Origin: Lentibacillus halodurans
Lineage (GTDB): Bacteria; Bacillota; Bacilli; Bacillales; Amphibacillaceae
Assembly: GCF_900112045.1 (NCBI RefSeq)
Contig: NZ_FOJW01000004.1
Span: 62,001-126,000 of the forward strand
DNA length: 64,000 nucleotides
Direction of reading: 5' to 3'
The number at the start of each line of letters is the position of its first letter. Position 1 is the first letter of the stretch. Shown piece after piece: positions 60,292-64,000 of this stretch. The position numbers and the translations under genes were made by a program. The notes under the pieces were generated by a model that did not search any database, was not told where the DNA came from, and saw nothing but the letters and a program-made list of their open reading frames with translations.

Positions 60292-60936
60292 TCAGTCGTC
60301 CTTCACATTCACTCCAAATAACTGAATAAATCCTGCTGCCTGTTCAGATGCAATGAACGCACCGCGCAAGTCTTGTTCGTCCAGGTGTAGATGGGTGAAC
60401 TGGCAGCGGCTGAGGTCGACATTCTTTAGTGATGTGCCGGTAAGCTGTATATCATGAATGTCTGAAGTGCCAAACTGTAAATTACGCTGGGATGCATCGA
60501 TGAAGTTGGCGCCTTTTAATAAACAATTGTCAAAATGAACATCCCGAAGCTCTGTAAGATTACAGAGAACATAAGGTGCCTGACAGTCTGTCCATGTCAC
60601 ATCATCCATGACAGCCTGATCAAAGTCGGTACCGGCGAGTTTGCATCCTCTGAACTTAACGCGGTTAAAACGCGCATCATTCAACCGGACATGGGAGAGG
60701 TCACAGTTTTCGAATAAGACATCAAGCCATTGGGAAAATGGCAGATTGACTTCGCTGAAGATGACATCTTTGAAATGGATTTGATCAAACCTTACTCGTT
60801 CGGCATGTACCGTGCTAATTACACTATTAATTGTGACCTTTTCGTAAAAAGATTGATCCGCTAATTTATCTATTTTGATGGGTTCTAAATGTTCAGGCAG
60901 ATTCGGCTTTTGAATGAGTCTATTTTTCTTTTTCAT
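60292..60936 (-). CDS. Pentapeptide repeat protein
   Basis: A 214-residue right-handed quadrilateral beta-helix protein: repeats of A(D/N)LxX type, such as VRFDQIHFKDVIFSEVNLPF, LSHVRLNDARFNRVKFRGCK and LKNVDLSRCQFTHLHLDEQD, run from residue 45 to the end. Some pentapeptide proteins mimic DNA and protect gyrase (Qnr, McbG), but this assignment needs more than the fold. AAAGGAGG precedes the ATG. Confidence 0.85.
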   Translation of the reverse strand: MKKKNRLIQKPNLPEHLEPIKIDKLADQSFYEKVTINSVISTVHAERVRFDQIHFKDVIFSEVNLPFSQWLDVLFENCDLSHVRLNDARFNRVKFRGCKLAGTDFDQAVMDDVTWTDCQAPYVLCNLTELRDVHFDNCLLKGANFIDASQRNLQFGTSDIHDIQLTGTSLKNVDLSRCQFTHLHLDEQDLRGAFIASEQAAGFIQLFGVNVKDD

Positions 60937-61038
60937 GGGTGAAGCCTCCTTTGTGGGAAATTATAGACGAACATTCATAGACAAACAATACATATGTTAT
61001 CTTGAGTATAAAAATAAGCGATACTGCAGGAGGGAGAT

Positions 61039-61201
61039 ATGGTCATGAATGGAGTCATGGCAGGGGATATTTTGTTTTAGTTGTTTATGCTTTTATTTAC
61101 ACTAGCTGTCATTATTGAAGTGGTCTCATTTTTTGTTGGGCAGGATTGAAGAAAAGCTGGATAACCTGGTATCTGCTAAGGAAGAGCATATCTATTTTTA
61201 A
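61039..61201 (+). pseudogene. DUF4083-like small membrane protein, TAG and frameshift
   Basis: GCAGGAGGGAG precedes ATG 61039. The frame reads MVMNGVMAGDILF, then TAG (likely once CAG), then LFMLLFTLAVIIEVVSFFVG, and after a one-base shift near 61140 RIEEKLDNLVSAKEEHIYF to TAA at 61201. A membrane helix plus a short RIEEKLD coiled end is the layout of DUF4083-like proteins. Confidence 0.5.
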
Positions 61202-61294
61202 TATCAATAGATCCAACATCCTGCATGTAAAAGGTTAGTCCATAAATGAAACTTTATTGAGTACCAGATGTTAAAAATTATGGGGGTGCCAATC

Positions 61295-61555
61295 ATGAAA
61301 AATTATATTATTTTTACCACAAGCTTTATATTGCTATTTTCTTTATTCCAAATTTTATCCGGACTGTTCCTTACATTTACATATACACCCGGTATTGAAG
61401 AGGCTTGGAATATGAGTGCTGGTTTGCCTGAAGAAGCTGTTATCATCAGTGGGGGCAGTTCCTTTTTACGGACACTAATTTTCGGTTTTCTCGCTGCCAC
61501 GATTGCTTATTTTATCCCAAAAAAAATGACAAAAAACACTAATCGTATCAATTAG
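61295..61555 (+). CDS. Small membrane protein (86 aa), unknown
   Basis: GGGGGTG precedes ATG 61295 by 7 bases. Two membrane segments (YIIFTTSFILLFSLFQILSG and LRTLIFGFLAATIAYFIP) are separated by an acidic loop (TPGIEEAWNMSAGLPEEAV). Similar short proteins occur in Bacillaceae but I cannot name the family. Confidence 0.6.
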   Translation: MKNYIIFTTSFILLFSLFQILSGLFLTFTYTPGIEEAWNMSAGLPEEAVIISGGSSFLRTLIFGFLAATIAYFIPKKMTKNTNRIN

Positions 61556-61809
61556 TTTTTCATGAACGGGTAAGACAATAAAATAAAGTGATTGGTCTAC
61601 GCCATTTTTATGCGGGTAGTGGAGGTGCACGATAAGGCAAGCTATTGTATCCATCTAAACCTTAATGCTCTCATAAAAATTTTTTAAAGCTGCAAACGTT
61701 TAAGAAAAAGTGCTGATCCGTTTTATCGAATGCTTTTATTGCAGCAGGGGTTTGATAATTGAAGAAACTTCAGCCATTTGTCATCGTCTGATTAAATGGA
61801 GGCGGTCGT

Positions 61810-62196
61810 ATGAAAGTCTTATACGCATTCCTTACGTTGCTTGTGGTGACGTTCATATTAGCTGGCTGCGGCGATGATGGCAGAAATCCCATCACAAATA
61901 CATTCGGCAATCCAAATCCGGGCGATTTTTTGGATTATGAAGGTGCTGACATTTTCTACATTGGTGGGCTGGTGTATTCCAATGCCGAAGATGTCCAATG
62001 GGTACAGGAACTGGAATACACACTGGGTGAAAAGTTTGCTGAAATAACCAGACAAACTGATCGGGCAAATCACTTTAAAAATGGGACTGCTAATAAACTG
62101 CCCGTAGGAACGACAATATATGAAACCGATACGCCTGCATACATTGCCATAGTCGACGGGAAGGAGATCCCTTACCTCAAAATGATTGAAGGCTGA
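61810..62196 (+). CDS. Lipoprotein (128 aa), unknown
   Basis: The signal ends in lipobox ILAGC (Cys20). The mature domain (YEGADIFYIGGLVYSNAEDV; LPVGTTIYETDTPAYIAIVD) suggests a small beta-rich fold. GGAGGCGG precedes the ATG. It is 35 bases upstream of the next membrane protein gene and probably shares its transcript. Function unknown. Confidence 0.7.
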   Translation: MKVLYAFLTLLVVTFILAGCGDDGRNPITNTFGNPNPGDFLDYEGADIFYIGGLVYSNAEDVQWVQELEYTLGEKFAEITRQTDRANHFKNGTANKLPVGTTIYETDTPAYIAIVDGKEIPYLKMIEG

Positions 62197-62231
62197 GTGT
62201 TAGTAAGTCATATGGGAAAGAAGGGGCAGCC

Positions 62232-62462
62232 ATGATGATCTTTTTCCTGATTGTCGGGATGGTATATATTTTCATGGCGAATATGTTTATGGGTGGTTCT
62301 GAAAAGCAGCAGCAGCAAACCGTTTTCTATACAGCAAGATATGAGCCTCGCAGTGTCAAACTGAAACTGGTACTGGATTTCGGCCTGGCCGGTCTTATTT
62401 CGCTAGGTATCTCTGCTTTTATTTTGTTAGGTTTCCGGATAGGGTTTTTTTCGTTATCCTGA
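62232..62462 (+). CDS. Small two-helix membrane protein (76 aa)
   Basis: AAAGAAGGGGC precedes ATG 62232. Two helices (MMIFFLIVGMVYIFMANMFM and LVLDFGLAGLISLGISAFIL) flank a polar loop that contains QQQQ. Not recognised. It closely follows the lipoprotein gene. Confidence 0.55.
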   Translation: MMIFFLIVGMVYIFMANMFMGGSEKQQQQTVFYTARYEPRSVKLKLVLDFGLAGLISLGISAFILLGFRIGFFSLS

Positions 62463-62511
62463 AAGGAGCACCACTTTGAACGCTAGCTTACCATAACAAG
62501 GAGCTCCAAAC

Positions 62512-63069
62512 ATGACTGAAAAAGAAAAAATGCTGAATGGTGAACTTTATAATCCGGCCGATCCGGAATTACAAAAAGAACGATTAAATGCCCGGCGGCT
62601 GACCAGAATTTACAACCAATCAACCAACATGGATGAGCCGAACAGGATGGGGCTGTTAATAGAACTGTTCGGATCTGCTGGGGGAAATATATCCATAGAA
62701 CCGTCGTTTCGTTGTGATTACGGGTATAACATCCATGTCGGGGAAAATTTTTTTGCGAATTTTGATTGCGTGTTTTTGGATGTTTGTGAAATCTTGATTG
62801 GTAATCATTGCAAGATTGCACCGGGTGTTCATATCTATACAGCAACCCATCCGCTAAACCCAACTCAAAGAAACTCTGGCCTTGAATACGGCAGACCGGT
62901 AACGATTGGCCATAATGTCTGGATTGGTGGCAGGGCAGTCATCAACCCTGGTGTAACAATAGGGGATAATGTTGTTATTGCTTCCGGTGCAGTCGTCACG
63001 AAGGATATACCGGATAACGTTGTGGCCGGTGGGAATCCAGCTAAAATAATCAAGGAAATCAATGGATAG
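62512..63069 (+). CDS. maa: Maltose O-acetyltransferase Maa-type
   Basis: A 185-residue left-handed beta-helix acetyltransferase. N-terminal [20 protein letters not shown] and the later [36 protein letters not shown] (catalytic His), [20 protein letters not shown] and [15 protein letters not shown] are standard for Maa/LacA/NodL. It acetylates maltose or glucose. AAGGAG precedes the ATG. Confidence 0.92.
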   Translation: MTEKEKMLNGELYNPADPELQKERLNARRLTRIYNQSTNMDEPNRMGLLIELFGSAGGNISIEPSFRCDYGYNIHVGENFFANFDCVFLDVCEILIGNHCKIAPGVHIYTATHPLNPTQRNSGLEYGRPVTIGHNVWIGGRAVINPGVTIGDNVVIASGAVVTKDIPDNVVAGGNPAKIIKEING

Positions 63070-63269
63070 GCCTCACTTATTGCCTGATCAAACCGTGAAA
63101 AGAGGTTTTATGACAAAGCAGAAAAAGGTTTTACAAGGCAACAAAATATAGCTGTTCCAATCACCTAAACGAAGCAAATGGTCATTATCAAAAGCTAAAG
63201 TTGAACAACTGTTCTTCAAATCCTGCAATCAATAGCGGTCGTAAAATATAATGGAAAGGAAGGTTCGAA

Positions 63270-63992
63270 ATGGGACAGGACATTCAAGGAAAAATCGCAT
63301 ATATTACAGGTGCCGGCAGCGGAATCGGGCGTGCAACTGCACTGGAACTGGCAAAGGAAGGCGTTCATGTCGGGTTGATTGCCCGAACGGAAAGCAAACT
63401 GAAGATTGTTGCTGGAGAAGCTGAGGCCAAAGGTGTGGCAGCTAAGTACGCTGTCTGTGATATTGCGGATATGGAAGAAACAAGTCAGGCGATAGACAAA
63501 CTGCAGCAGGGCCTTGGTTCTGCAGACATAATCATAAACAACGCCGGTATCGGTCGGCATGGAAATTTTCTGGAAATTGATCCGAAAGACTGGAAACGTA
63601 CGGTAGAGGTAAATGTATTTGGTACCTACCACGTCACAAGGGCAGTGTTGCCACAAATGATTGAGAAAAATCAAGGTGACATCATGAATATCTCCTCCAG
63701 TAATGGGCTCAAAGGAACGGCAGGGTCGACGTCCTACAGCGCTTCAAAATTTGCGTTACAGGGTATGATGGAAGCGCTCATGCAGGAAGTACGCAGACAC
63801 AATATCCGGGTTTCCACGCTGAATCCGAGCATGGTAGCGACAGAGATGGTGTTTGGTGACAGTCCTGATAAAAATGATCAAGAGAAGTTCATGCAGCCGG
63901 AAGATCTGGCTGAATATATGATATCCCAGTTGAAACTGCACCAGCGCATTTTCATTAAACAATCATTGCAATGGGCCACGAACCCATTTTAG
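63270..63992 (+). CDS. yoxD: SDR family oxidoreductase, YoxD-like (3-ketoacyl-ACP reductase type)
   Basis: The 240-residue protein matches B. subtilis YoxD (238 residues) over its length: AYITGAGSGIGRATALELAK (cofactor loop), INNAGIGRHG, ISSSNGLKG (Ser), YSASKFALQGM (Tyr and Lys), VSTLNPSMVATEM and MQPEDLAEYMISQLKL. It is an NAD(P)-dependent reductase of unknown substrate, related to FabG. GGAAAGGAAGG precedes the ATG. It is complete, ending 8 bases before the window end. Confidence 0.92.
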   Translation: MGQDIQGKIAYITGAGSGIGRATALELAKEGVHVGLIARTESKLKIVAGEAEAKGVAAKYAVCDIADMEETSQAIDKLQQGLGSADIIINNAGIGRHGNFLEIDPKDWKRTVEVNVFGTYHVTRAVLPQMIEKNQGDIMNISSSNGLKGTAGSTSYSASKFALQGMMEALMQEVRRHNIRVSTLNPSMVATEMVFGDSPDKNDQEKFMQPEDLAEYMISQLKLHQRIFIKQSLQWATNPF

Positions 63993-64000
63993 TTTGTTGA

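Noticed and set aside
61689-61704. cre-like GCTGCAAACGTTTAAG
   Set aside because: The 3' half lacks the conserved C, so it is a weak match only; the neighbouring genes have no evident carbon-metabolism role.
1-64000. Prophage, integrative element or biosynthetic gene cluster
   Set aside because: I found no integrase, transposase, phage structural, NRPS/PKS or bacteriocin maturation gene; the accessory zones consist of small unrelated genes.

Overview
The window looks like a chromosomal segment of a low-to-mid GC, endospore-forming-type Bacillaceae, most likely a halotolerant genus close to Virgibacillus, Lentibacillus or Oceanobacillus. This is inferred from many proteins that read like Bacillus subtilis counterparts (YhfK, IolS, CoaW, SodF, YoxD, YozG, YkhA, YwcA/YwcB-type proteins), from strong AGGAGG-like ribosome binding sites, frequent TTG/GTG starts, and two separate CPA1 sodium/proton antiporters. 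I found no rRNA, tRNA, intact transposase, prophage or CRISPR array.

Layout. 1-10.6 kb: the end of an FAD dehydrogenase gene; a divergent LysR regulator and YeiH-type exporter; a CPA1 antiporter; a DUF1028 protein; a HAD phosphatase; a secreted protein made of six 28-residue repeats; DUF3231, CDGSH and YhfK proteins. 10.9-15.1 kb: two paralogous C45 (acyl-CoA:6-APA acyltransferase-like) Ntn hydrolases, pointing outward on either side of a tightly coupled amidohydrolase-Rieske gene pair. 15-25 kb: pantothenate kinase, an interrupted GHL10 glycoside hydrolase, an HD hydrolase, IolS, an M28 aminopeptidase, two GNATs and a PrcB lipoprotein. 25-28.2 kb: a decayed stretch (broken kinase, NUDIX remnant) that also holds a probable type I toxin-antitoxin locus. 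28.2-36.8 kb: a CynX-type MFS gene with a fluC/fluC pair, then an acetate-uptake block: DUF485 plus ActP-type symporter under a perfect cre site, and a second symporter translationally coupled to a LytS-type kinase whose partner response regulator is frameshifted just before the DNA-binding domain. 37-50.6 kb: housekeeping and stress genes (RNase H-like, SodF, DUF819, DinB proteins, SDR, CPA1 antiporter, YkhA, LysR) and a frameshifted DJ-1/PfpI gene. 50.6-53.7 kb: a nucleoside hydrolase and an alpha/beta hydrolase, punctuated by three copies of a short imperfect repeat. 54-62.5 kb: an accessory zone rich in small membrane proteins, lipoproteins and decayed small genes, with a 20-bp tandem repeat block, flotillin, and a DUF2975/YozG/lipoprotein module. 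62.5-64 kb: maltose acetyltransferase and a YoxD-type SDR.

Two themes stand out. First, intergenic degenerate tandem repeats (10.7 kb, 30.4 kb, 54.2 kb) and the 50.6/52.1/53.3 kb dispersed repeat are not explained by any gene. Second, at least a dozen genes are interrupted by single nonsense codons or one-base shifts, several of them at tryptophan positions. Whether these are real pseudogenes or assembly errors is the most important check on this window. I see no single unmistakably new system; the best candidates are the C45/amidohydrolase/Rieske cluster, the six-repeat secreted protein and the toxin locus.
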